From the NCBI GenBank assembly GCA_002342065.1, contig DDPF01000012.1:682001-746000 (forward strand): 64,000 bases of DNA, given 5' to 3'. Source of the stretch: Bacteroidetes bacterium UBA2475. Its GTDB lineage: Bacteria > Bacteroidota > Bacteroidia > B-17B0 > Aurantibacillaceae. Under the pieces are notes generated by a model. The model saw nothing but the letters and a program-made list of their open reading frames with translations. It did not search any database and was not told where the DNA came from. Positions 26,393-34,115 of the stretch are shown piece by piece. Position 1 is the first letter of the stretch. Each line of letters starts with the position of its first letter. A program made the position numbers and the translations under genes.

Positions 26393-27577
26393 ATGAAAAG
26401 AATTATTTACATAATAATATTATTTTCTTTTTCAAGACAAGTTCTCGGGCAGACAAATCTTGTTCCTAATTGGAGTTTTGAGATGCAGTCGAGTTGTCCA
26501 ACAACCAGTTCGCAATTATACTTGGCTATTCCTTGGTTTTTAGGGCCTTCAACGGACTTATTTGACAGCTGCGCGCCTATTTCTTCAAATTTAAATGTAC
26601 CATATGTTGTAGGACCTAATCACGATACAGCCTACGCTAAAAACGGACATGCTCTTATTGGTATGCATTCATACTATAACGGACGCGAATATGCACAGGT
26701 TAAGCTGACCGATACCTTAAAACCAAACGCTTGCTATTATGTCGATTTTTATACCAGAAGATATATTTTATGTGATTGGGCAATAAATAATATTGCAGCA
26801 AATCTTTCCACGGTGCCTTTCACAAATCCTTCGGCTCCACTGCAAGTGCCAATGCATATTACAAGGTATGGCAATCCCGTAATAAAGGATACATCAAATT
26901 GGGTTCAAATTGCAGGTCTCTATAAAGCAGTTGGCGGAGAGAGTTATATTACTTTAGGTAATTTTCAAACTGACTCAAATACGACCGCCAACTTAATTTA
27001 CAATAATGGCGTTGGTTGTGGCTATTATCTTTTTGACGCAGTTGCAGTATACAGTTTAAACCCGGCAGGTATTTTACCTTGGTCTTATACTGATACAACT
27101 ATTATTTTAGGTAATAGCGTTTATATTGGAAATTATATAGGTGGTAATTTTAATCCTGTATGGTATACATATTCCGGTAATTTTATAGCAAACAATTCAG
27201 GCATCACTGTTACACCGACAATTACAAGTCAATACATCATTCAATTTACTGTATGTGGTGTGCCACGAGCGGACACCATAAAAGTGACTGTTATAAATGA
27301 TGTTGGAATTGTCGAACAATCCATAAACTCTTCTGACTTGATTGTTAGTCCAAATCCTAACAATGGTTTAATTAATCTTTCAATTTCAAATAAAGACTTT
27401 TTGATTCAAAATTCTACCGTTAAAATTTATGACATATTTAATCGTGAAGTAAAAACATTAAAGTTGTTAGGTAAAAATCAAGATCTTCCATTACAGGATA
27501 TAAATAATGGCGTTTATTATTTGCAGCTTTATCAAGGCGAAAAAATGTTGCTGACAAAAAAAATAATAAAACAATGA
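26393..27577 (+). CDS. T9SS-secreted protein of unknown function
   Basis: Secreted protein of 394 residues: signal peptide (about 1-20), then an N-terminal half starting NLVPNWSFEMQSSCPTTSS that resembles the jelly-roll-like regions seen in Bacteroidota surface proteins with Y-x-x-DFYTRR and Cys pairs, and a type A sorting domain (about 315-394) with SPNPNNGLINL, NNGVYYLQLY and final KKIIKQ. It starts 18 bases after thiL. Its stop overlaps the next ATG (ATGA), an uncommon arrangement for a secreted cargo next to a cytosolic protein. Confidence 0.8.
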   Translation: MKRIIYIIILFSFSRQVLGQTNLVPNWSFEMQSSCPTTSSQLYLAIPWFLGPSTDLFDSCAPISSNLNVPYVVGPNHDTAYAKNGHALIGMHSYYNGREYAQVKLTDTLKPNACYYVDFYTRRYILCDWAINNIAANLSTVPFTNPSAPLQVPMHITRYGNPVIKDTSNWVQIAGLYKAVGGESYITLGNFQTDSNTTANLIYNNGVGCGYYLFDAVAVYSLNPAGILPWSYTDTTIILGNSVYIGNYIGGNFNPVWYTYSGNFIANNSGITVTPTITSQYIIQFTVCGVPRADTIKVTVINDVGIVEQSINSSDLIVSPNPNNGLINLSISNKDFLIQNSTVKIYDIFNREVKTLKLLGKNQDLPLQDINNGVYYLQLYQGEKMLLTKKIIKQ

Positions 27578-28149
27578 ATATAATTCAACAACAAGCAGTA
27601 GATTTTTTCGAACGAAAATTTAATGAGCGCGGAAAATACCAAGAGTTTATAGAAAAAGTTCGGACACAACTTTATGAGTATCGAAAAGACTCTCACAAGC
27701 TTGAGTTCATTGATCATATAATGACATTGTTGAAACAAGACTACGACAAGCATTTAAAAGTGTGCGAATATGCAAATGATAAAGGTCAATGTTTTGTAAA
27801 TAAAAATTACGAAAACACTTTATTCTTTATTCAAAATGAACGAGAAGAACTAATCGAAATTTTGCCTTCTTCAGATTTTACGATTCAAGAAAAAACTAAC
27901 ATCAATGAAAGCCTGCAACTAATACTCGTCGACTTAGACAAAATTAAAATGGGTCAAGAGCTAACCTACGATGACTTATTGACTGAACTTAACGAATTAA
28001 AAGAGTTTTATTACTTAAACAAAAAACATTGGTCTCAGATGCTTATTGGTAGGCTCACCGAAATGGTTGCAAGCGGTATAATAAGTGAGACGGTAAGTAA
28101 GGACATTGTTGAAACTGTAACAAAACATTATGATGGACTTATTAAATAA
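27574..28149 (+). CDS. Unknown cytosolic helical protein
   Basis: I do not recognise this 191-residue protein. It has no signal peptide, lipobox or membrane segment and is rich in Glu, Lys and Leu, suggesting an all-helical fold. A Cys pair lies in HLKVCEYANDKGQCFVN (about 65-80). The ATG overlaps the preceding T9SS gene by four bases and the GNAT gene follows three bases after its stop, so all three are likely co-translated. Function is open. Confidence 0.7.
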   Translation: MNIIQQQAVDFFERKFNERGKYQEFIEKVRTQLYEYRKDSHKLEFIDHIMTLLKQDYDKHLKVCEYANDKGQCFVNKNYENTLFFIQNEREELIEILPSSDFTIQEKTNINESLQLILVDLDKIKMGQELTYDDLLTELNELKEFYYLNKKHWSQMLIGRLTEMVASGIISETVSKDIVETVTKHYDGLIK

Positions 28150-28152
28150 CCA

Positions 28153-28665
28153 ATGATCTTAAGAAAAGCTATATTTTTGGAATCTCCTATTATCTGGCAG
28201 ATCTTGCAACAAGCGATAGCACAGAGAAAACAAGATGGGAGTACGCAATGGCAAAATGGTTATCCAAATGAACAAAGCATTCATAATGATATAACTAATG
28301 GCTACGCTTACGTGCTTGTTGATAAAGAAGAGATAGTGGCTTACGCTGCAATTATTTTTGATATTGAACCTGCCTATACTGACATTAAAGGAAAATGGTT
28401 AAGCAATGGTGATTATGTAGTGGTGCACCGTGTAGCAACATCCAATGCAGTAAAAGGAAAAGGTGTAGCCACCTATCTCTTTAAACAAATAGAAGAATTA
28501 AGTATTGAGAAAAAAGTTTATAGCATTAAAGTAGACACTAACTTTGACAACATTCCCATGCTAAAAATTGTAGACCGATTAGGCTATACCTATTGTGGTG
28601 AAGTATTTTTTAATGGTTCGCCACGAAGGGCTTATGAAAAAGTGTTACAAAAACCTGATCGATAA
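28153..28665 (+). CDS. GNAT-family N-acetyltransferase
   Basis: Enzyme of 170 residues with the GNAT fold pattern. The N-terminal MILRKAIFLESPIIWQILQQ is the usual first strand and helix. The acetyl-CoA loop is visible as VHRVATSNAVKGKGVATYLF (R/Q-x-x-G-x-G/A type), and DTNFDNIPMLKIVDRLGY is the motif B region. Acceptor substrate cannot be told. It is the third gene of a tight group after the T9SS protein. Confidence 0.88.
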   Translation: MILRKAIFLESPIIWQILQQAIAQRKQDGSTQWQNGYPNEQSIHNDITNGYAYVLVDKEEIVAYAAIIFDIEPAYTDIKGKWLSNGDYVVVHRVATSNAVKGKGVATYLFKQIEELSIEKKVYSIKVDTNFDNIPMLKIVDRLGYTYCGEVFFNGSPRRAYEKVLQKPDR

Positions 28666-28688
28666 TTAGAACCGATTTGAAAAAAACG

Positions 28689-29288
28689 ATGAACAAATAC
28701 AGCATTTTATTTTTAATAGCTACTTTCTTCCTTGTTAGTTGTGAAAACAACAATACAAAAAATGATATTACTTATGATCCAAAGACTTCCGAGCTTAGTT
28801 CAAAACAGGAAGATTCTACACCATTGAAATTTACACATGATACATTAAATTCTGTGATAGCAGATAGAGATACTCAATCATTTGTAAATGGAAGCAACTT
28901 GAAAACTGATGATTATATTAAACAATATCCCACTGATCAAAAAGCCGGATTGAGACAACATATTGAGCAATTAAGAAAAGATTGGAAAAATGTACCCAAC
29001 CCAATAATTGCAACCTACCAGGGAAATGACTTTGGTGATTATCATCACATCATTTTCAAAGACGCAAACGGAGTAGGATATGATTTCGGACAAGCAAAAA
29101 ACGATTATGGACAGTATAACTTGCATGAACTGTCCGGGCAATATAATGACAATCCGAAATTTTTAGGAAAGAAATTTAGAGTGTTTTGGGATTGGAAATT
29201 ATCTGAATTTCTTTGCTGTGAAGGCGATTATGGTAAGGCTAAAGCATATTTACCATCAATTACAAAACTAGAATTAATAAAAAAATAA
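28689..29288 (+). CDS. Putative lipoprotein of unknown function
   Basis: Using the ATG at 28689 the protein has 199 residues and begins MNKYSILFLIATFFLVSCEN, a good SPaseII signal with the lipobox LVSC. A TTG four codons upstream is possible but less likely. The mature part contains a disordered Ser/Thr/Asp-rich linker (about 20-60) and then a compact domain with DYHHIIFKDANGVGYDFGQA and FWDWKLSEFLCCEGDYG. I do not recognise the domain. It ends facing gldH. Confidence 0.72.
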   Translation: MNKYSILFLIATFFLVSCENNNTKNDITYDPKTSELSSKQEDSTPLKFTHDTLNSVIADRDTQSFVNGSNLKTDDYIKQYPTDQKAGLRQHIEQLRKDWKNVPNPIIATYQGNDFGDYHHIIFKDANGVGYDFGQAKNDYGQYNLHELSGQYNDNPKFLGKKFRVFWDWKLSEFLCCEGDYGKAKAYLPSITKLELIKK

Positions 29289-29319
29289 TGGCTCTAATTT
29301 CGAGCGAAATCAATAAGTT

Positions 29320-29829
29320 TTACTTCTTACTTTTCTCTATTTCAAATCCAAAGTCCATAATTAATGGCAATGGATCAACACGCATACCCTGTTCGAAAGA
29401 GAATTGATATTTTCCTGCTAAAGGAAAACGTACATTTTTTTTTATGGGAACTTTAAAGTCAAAAATATCGCCGGCACCACTACCCTGCCATTTTCCTTTT
29501 TCATCCGATAAAATAACTTCCATGGTATCTGTCAATACTTTTCCGTCAGGGTATTTTGTGGTTACAAATACAAATAAATTTCTGTAAGGATAGGCATCAG
29601 CATGGCGCACCATTAATGAAATATTATTTAAAGTAAGTGTATCTGTAATTTCAAGATCAAACACAGCCTTGTCTTTGGCGTACCATTCGTTCTCATTAAA
29701 CTTTTGATATTTAGAGTAAACTACATTATTGTTGCAGGACGACAATAAAAAAATTGCCAGGCAAAATAATGCAGCTTGTTTAAGTATCGGTCTTTGGAGG
29801 ATCGTTCTTAGGAGTATTCTTATTGTCAT
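29320..29829 (-). CDS. gldH: Gliding motility lipoprotein GldH
   Basis: Lipoprotein of 169 residues with start taken at the ATG at 29829, giving a signal peptide that ends in LLSSC (Cys near 32). The mature protein has the GldH pattern Y-x-K-Y-Q-K-F, NISLMVRHADAYPYRNLFVF, GKWQGSGAGDIFDF and F-S-F-E-Q-G-M-R. GldH is needed for gliding in Flavobacterium and belongs with the motility-linked T9SS machinery in the cell envelope. The open frame continues upstream through the repeat tail of the PSP1 gene, but that extension has no signal peptide. The start overlaps the PSP1 gene by 50 bases, so the two are coupled. Confidence 0.88.
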   Translation of the reverse strand: MTIRILLRTILQRPILKQAALFCLAIFLLSSCNNNVVYSKYQKFNENEWYAKDKAVFDLEITDTLTLNNISLMVRHADAYPYRNLFVFVTTKYPDGKVLTDTMEVILSDEKGKWQGSGAGDIFDFKVPIKKNVRFPLAGKYQFSFEQGMRVDPLPLIMDFGFEIEKSKK

Positions 29830-31210
29830 TATTGGGCTTGTTAAATTTTTTGTTTGGGTTATTGTTATTCCTGTTTGGATTGTTGTTCTTGTTGTTGGGA
29901 TTATTATTTGGTTTGTTATTGGGATTATTGTTTGCTGAACCCTGAATTTTTGGTTTTTGGTTAGGGTTTTGGTTTGTTTTTTGATTTGGGTTCGTAGTAT
30001 TCTTTTGGTTCGGGTTATTATTTGGCTTCTGGTTAGGATTATTATTTGGCTTGTTGTTATTATTCCTGTTTGGTTTATTATGTTGTTTAGCTTTAGGTTT
30101 TCTATCAAAACGCGTTAAACTATCCTGACCAACAACATTCTCAAAGATCGGTTGATCAACTGCTTTCGCAAGCGCTTCGGTAACGATAGCCGATTTAATA
30201 TCATCCGGCAGATCGCCTTTTGCATTTGCTTCTAAAACAGAATGAACCGTTTTTACATTTAAAGGAATAAAAACGCCTGGATCATGACGGTAACTAAACC
30301 ACATCATACGACGGAAAATATCTGTCTTTTGTAAAAAAGCCTCTCCTTTTTTTGTCAGTAATTTCTTACCATCCATATCCGGAAATTCTTTTAGCGCATC
30401 TATATAACTATCCAGTTCGTAATTTAAACAACATTTTAATTTACCACATTGGCCTGCTAACTTTAACGGATTTAATGATAACTGTTGGTATCTTGCCGCA
30501 GATGTGCTAACTGTTCTAAAATCGGTTAACCAGGTACTGCAGCATAATTCGCGGCCACAAGCACCAATTCCACCTAAACGGGCAGCTTCTTGTCTTGCAC
30601 CTATCTGGCGCATTTCTACACGCACTTTAAATTCTTCAGCTAAAACTTTTATCAGTTCTCTGAAATCCACACGCGCATCGGCTGTATAATAAAAAATAGC
30701 TTTCGATTTATCTCCTTGAAACTCTACATCACTTAATTTCATTTCTAAACCAAGCTTTAAAGCAATGGTTCTTGCGCGAAACATGGTATTTACTTCCAAC
30801 GATTGCGCTTCTTTCCATTTATCAATATCGCTTTGTTTTGCTTTACGATAAACTTTGCGAATTTCTTCGCTATCAAAATTTACATTTCTTTTCTTAAGTT
30901 GAAGTTTTACTAATTCGCCCGTTAAAGAAACGGTTCCAATATCATGTCCCGGAGATGCTTCAACAGCAATTACTTCGCCAACAGTTAAGGCCAAATTATT
31001 TAGGTTCCTGAAAAATTCTTTCCTGGAATTCTTAAAACGTACTTCTACTATATCAAATTGACTTTGGCCTTCGGGTAAATTCATATTCCCCAACCAGTCA
31101 AAAACAGTTAGCTTGTTACAACCATCGGCAGTACCACAAGAACCGTTATTATTACAGCCGGCCGGAACCCCATTCTTTTCAGTTCCGCATCCGCCACTAC
31201 CACATCCCAT
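29780..31210 (-). CDS. ricT: RicT/PSP1-domain protein with Asn/Pro/Lys-rich tail
   Basis: Protein of 476 residues. A Cys/Gly-rich N-terminus has C3, C8, C19, C25 and C31. The PSP1 region (about 50-270) includes FDIVEVRFKNSRKEFF, SLEVNTMFRARTIA, and two Cys clusters, GGIGACGRELCCSTW and LAGQCGKLKCCLNYE. RicT (YaaT) proteins act with RicA and RicF as an Fe-S complex affecting RNA processing in Bacillus; RicA and RicF are not visible here. From about 385 the protein is low-complexity Asn, Pro and Lys, in which NNPNQK-like units recur, not part of the conserved domain. The next gene is gldH, overlapped by 50 bases. Confidence 0.88.
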   Translation of the reverse strand: MGCGSGGCGTEKNGVPAGCNNNGSCGTADGCNKLTVFDWLGNMNLPEGQSQFDIVEVRFKNSRKEFFRNLNNLALTVGEVIAVEASPGHDIGTVSLTGELVKLQLKKRNVNFDSEEIRKVYRKAKQSDIDKWKEAQSLEVNTMFRARTIALKLGLEMKLSDVEFQGDKSKAIFYYTADARVDFRELIKVLAEEFKVRVEMRQIGARQEAARLGGIGACGRELCCSTWLTDFRTVSTSAARYQQLSLNPLKLAGQCGKLKCCLNYELDSYIDALKEFPDMDGKKLLTKKGEAFLQKTDIFRRMMWFSYRHDPGVFIPLNVKTVHSVLEANAKGDLPDDIKSAIVTEALAKAVDQPIFENVVGQDSLTRFDRKPKAKQHNKPNRNNNNKPNNNPNQKPNNNPNQKNTTNPNQKTNQNPNQKPKIQGSANNNPNNKPNNNPNNKNNNPNRNNNNPNKKFNKPNNDNKNTPKNDPPKTDT

Positions 31211-31318
31211 AGTTCAAAAATTTATGTCTAAAGATATAGATTTTAGCCCTTAAATCCAAAAGAGAGGAATAGCCTATGTATTAGACCTTTGTGAGGGTAA
31301 AGTCTTTGGCTTTTTTCA

Positions 31319-31326
31319 TATCTTTG
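31319..31326 (+). promoter_or_regulatory. TATCTTTG -7 box before the 31332 gene
   Basis: Full TAnnTTTG match ending five bases before the TTG start codon. A normal start point would leave almost no 5' leader. No TTTG at the usual -33 spacing. Confidence 0.4.
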
Positions 31327-31331
31327 AGCGG

Positions 31332-32207
31332 TTGAGGCATTTATTTTTATACCTGTTTATTCTTGTGGCATTTGCTGTAAAAAGCCAGGATAAACTGTAC
31401 TTTTTAGACGGTACCACAAAAACCGGTAAGGTTACCGAAATTGGTCCGGAGCAAATTATACTTAAAAAAGATTTTGAGAATAATGAGTTCGCAAGATCCA
31501 CAATTTTATTGATACAGTTTGCTGACGGTTCTTTTGAAAAAATTAATGATCCTGAAAAAAATGTTATTGCCTCACCTGACAAAAAAGAGAATTTCCGTTT
31601 TAAACAAAAAGAAAAAGAGATCTATAGTTACAATCATGTTTCGGTAAACAGTCTCGCACTTTGCAACGCAGATATCTCTGCATTTTATGAGCGCATTTTA
31701 CCATCGAAAAAAGTTGGACTTGGTGTAATGGGTGCTTACAATTTTAATTTGTATGCCACATTTCCAAATGCATTTTTTGCCATTTTAACCAACGCTAAAA
31801 AACTTTATGACCTGGGAGGCTTTATTAATTTTTATCCGGGGAATATTGAAAAAAGAACGTACATGCATTTTGGCGTAATGGTAAAATACACCTCTTTTAG
31901 TTACAGCAGTGTAAAAGAAGATTCAGTAAAGGTTGGCAATACGGTAGCGGTTACCGTTAATTATACCTATACTAAAGGCAGTCAGCTGGCTACCATTTTT
32001 ACAATTGGCACACATAGCGATGTGACAAAGAATTTTTTTATTAAAACTATTTTTGGCCTGGGTGGTTTTAAATTACGTGGCGATTACAGAGACCAATATA
32101 ATATGGTTTTAAATCAGAACAACAATTCTAATCAGCCAACAGATCCTTTCAACGTTAAATTTTTACCGAAATTTTATTTTGGAATAAATCTTGGATTTAA
32201 GCTATAA
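31332..32207 (+). CDS. Exported outer-membrane-like protein of unknown function (A)
   Basis: Protein of 291 residues. The TTG at 31332 starts a good signal sequence (MRHLFLYLFILVAFAVKSQD). The following domain (about 20-75) with LYFLDGTTKTGKVTEIGPEQ resembles short SH3-like modules of Bacteroidota envelope proteins. The remainder has alternating aromatic strands with Gly turns and ends in LGFKL, which fits a small outer-membrane barrel. It is followed directly by a related gene (32207 start, one-base overlap TAATG) that repeats the same layout, so this is a tandem pair. Function is unknown. Confidence 0.75.
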   Translation: MRHLFLYLFILVAFAVKSQDKLYFLDGTTKTGKVTEIGPEQIILKKDFENNEFARSTILLIQFADGSFEKINDPEKNVIASPDKKENFRFKQKEKEIYSYNHVSVNSLALCNADISAFYERILPSKKVGLGVMGAYNFNLYATFPNAFFAILTNAKKLYDLGGFINFYPGNIEKRTYMHFGVMVKYTSFSYSSVKEDSVKVGNTVAVTVNYTYTKGSQLATIFTIGTHSDVTKNFFIKTIFGLGGFKLRGDYRDQYNMVLNQNNNSNQPTDPFNVKFLPKFYFGINLGFKL

Positions 32208-32965
32208 TGAAAAAGATATACATACTATTATTTATTTTTTCGTTGAGCTTACATGCGCAGGACAAACTTTTCTTTAAGAACGGTACATCAAAAAAAGGCT
32301 TTATTGTTTCTATGTCTAGCGATGTTGTATATTATAAGAACTCTGATACATCGACCAAGACCCAACAGATCCCTAAAACAGAATTGCTTTTAGTGGAGAA
32401 TTATAAAGGAGAAGTGTTTATTTTTTCCGGAGAGAAAAAAACTATTGTCGCGAAAAACACAGATACGCTTGTTTATAAAAGAAATGCTATTGGCATACAA
32501 CCACTGGGAATTTTGATGGGGCGCGTAACTTTTGTTTACGAACGTTTTACAAAGGACAATAAAATTGGTTTTGCTTTTCCGATAATATTAACCTTTGACC
32601 CGCTTGGTAAGATCTACAATCCGCGAATAGACACAAGTAACAATGCACCGCAAAGATTAAGCGGCGTTAATTTTATTGGCGGCGTAGATGTAAATTTTTA
32701 TGTTGGAAGAAGAACAAATTCTAAATTTTTTATTGGTCCAAGAATACGTTACGGCACCGATATGTTTGCAGAAGGCATTGAGGCTTATACAATACAAACG
32801 CAATTTGGCTGGAAATATGGTAAACCTGAAAAGGCCGGCATACAACATTTATCTTTTGGTTTTGGTGTGGTAAGAATTTTATCATCACCGGCAGGAGCAG
32901 TAATTAGTCCAAAACAATCTTACGCGGCGTTTAGTTTAAATTACAGGATTGGGGCTAAGTGGTAA
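32207..32965 (+). CDS. Exported outer-membrane-like protein of unknown function (B)
   Basis: Protein of 252 residues with signal peptide MKKIYILLFIFSLSLHAQDK. It shares with the preceding gene the opening DKL-F-x-x-G-T-x-K-x-G pattern, an I/K-rich module and a barrel-like C-terminal half with FGFGVVRILSSPAGA and SLNYRIGAKW. The upstream gene ends in TAATG, so the two are coupled. The pair probably arose by duplication. No enzyme motif is visible. A REP-like repeat begins after its stop. Confidence 0.75.
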   Translation: MKKIYILLFIFSLSLHAQDKLFFKNGTSKKGFIVSMSSDVVYYKNSDTSTKTQQIPKTELLLVENYKGEVFIFSGEKKTIVAKNTDTLVYKRNAIGIQPLGILMGRVTFVYERFTKDNKIGFAFPIILTFDPLGKIYNPRIDTSNNAPQRLSGVNFIGGVDVNFYVGRRTNSKFFIGPRIRYGTDMFAEGIEAYTIQTQFGWKYGKPEKAGIQHLSFGFGVVRILSSPAGAVISPKQSYAAFSLNYRIGAKW

Positions 32966-33053
32966 AAATAATGGAAAAGGGAAAATGTAAGATGGAAAAT
33001 GTAGTGACTTCTTAACTCCATCTTCCCTTTTACCTCTTACATTTTACATCAAT
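32966..33053. repeat. REP-like AATGTAA/GATGGAAA element, copy 2
   Basis: The left half has GGGAAAATGTAAGATGGAAA, and the right half has CTCCATCTTCCCTTTTACC followed by CTTACATTTTACATC, the imperfect inverted complement. The same words occur at 24937-25017. It lies between convergent genes, reaches the stop of the PLP gene and may also act as a transcription end. Confidence 0.55.
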
Positions 33054-33973
33054 TTATATCTTTCCTCAAAGCCTTTATTCCCCTGCAAACCGCCGCTATG
33101 AACGACAAGTAGTTTTGATCCGGCTTTTATTTTTTTCAAACGAATAAGATCGAACACAGCATAAAATAATTTAGCGGTGTACACATGATCTAAAGGAATT
33201 TCATATTCCGTTTCGAAATCGTTTTTAAACCCGATCAGATCTTTATCCATTTTAGCATAGCCATTAAAACAATAATTGTTGGTGATGCAATTATTTTCTA
33301 TTTGATCTTTTTCTAATTCTTCATTTCCGTTGATCAGAATATTTTTATCCGGAAAAGCAATATTTAATTTTTCATTTGTTTCTTTTACCAAAACATTTTC
33401 TCCTTTTAAAACAGAAATGCCAATTACTTTTTGATCAGGCTTGCAGGAAGCAACAAGGCCGGCATAAGTAGTGGCTGTACCACAAGCGCAGAATATAAAA
33501 TTATGATCCCATTCCAGTCGCAAAATTTCAGCGCAGCCTAAAACACCTTCAAGGTTATTTCCACCTTCGGGTATTAAATAGTGCGGACCAAATTTTCGGT
33601 TCAAATGTTTTTTAAAATCAACAGAATCTTTTTGTGAATAGGTTTCCCTATCAACAAAATAAAACTGCATGCCTTTTTCTTTAGCAGTTTGCAAAGTAGG
33701 ATTTAGAATTTCTGTTTCTTCACCACGAACAACAGCAATACAATTTAAGCGTAATGCTTTGCAGGCTGCGGCTGTTGCCGCAATATGATTAGAGTAAGCA
33801 CCGCCAAAAGTGATAATGGTTTTTTGTTCGTCTTGCCTGGCTTTTTTAATATTCTTTTTTAGTTTGAACCATTTATTGCCACCAACTTCAGGATCGACAA
33901 GATCTAAACGCAAAACATCGATCTCAAAATCCTGGTACTGAATTTTATTAATAATTGGTTCGTAGTTGATCAT
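33044..33973 (-). CDS. PLP-dependent 1-aminocyclopropane-1-carboxylate deaminase/D-cysteine desulfhydrase family protein
   Basis: Enzyme of 309 residues of the fold-type II PLP family. The PLP Lys lies in EVGGNKWFKLKKN (about 28-40). FGGAYSNHIAATAAACKALR is the substrate/PLP region, LIPEGGNNLEGVLG follows, and the phosphate-binding part is FCACGTATTYAGLVAS. The end LLVVHSGGLQGNKGF is a family signature. Members deaminate ACC or desulfhydrate D-cysteine; the sequence alone does not decide which. Genuine ACC deaminases are rare, so D-cysteine or another D-amino acid is at least as likely. Confidence 0.88.
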   Translation of the reverse strand: MINYEPIINKIQYQDFEIDVLRLDLVDPEVGGNKWFKLKKNIKKARQDEQKTIITFGGAYSNHIAATAAACKALRLNCIAVVRGEETEILNPTLQTAKEKGMQFYFVDRETYSQKDSVDFKKHLNRKFGPHYLIPEGGNNLEGVLGCAEILRLEWDHNFIFCACGTATTYAGLVASCKPDQKVIGISVLKGENVLVKETNEKLNIAFPDKNILINGNEELEKDQIENNCITNNYCFNGYAKMDKDLIGFKNDFETEYEIPLDHVYTAKLFYAVFDLIRLKKIKAGSKLLVVHSGGLQGNKGFEERYKLM

Positions 33974-34023
33974 GGAAGTATTTACAATTTGTTGAATGGA
34001 TGAGCTTCAACTACACAAATATA

Positions 34024-34111
34024 CGTCATTGCGAGCGATAGCGAAGCAATCTTTTACAATAAGAGATTGCTTCGTTCATTTTGCTAAATCGCAAAACTCC
34101 TCGCAATGACG
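34024..34111. repeat. REP-like palindromic repeat (CGTCATTGCGA family)
   Basis: Outer arms CGTCATTGCGA (34024-34034) and TCGCAATGACG (34101-34111) enclose inner arms CGAAGCAATCT (34042-34052) and AGATTGCTTCG (34064-34074). This nested cruciform is a well-known interspersed bacterial repeat. It lies between the pepT stop and the PLP gene start. Confidence 0.85.
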
Positions 34112-34115
34112 AATA

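Noticed and set aside
29830..30108. N-terminal extension of gldH through the repeat tail of ricT
   Set aside because: The extension is the antisense-free shifted reading of the Asn/Pro/Lys repeats, with Thr/Arg/Ile periodicity and no signal peptide; the ATG at 29829 gives a proper lipoprotein signal.
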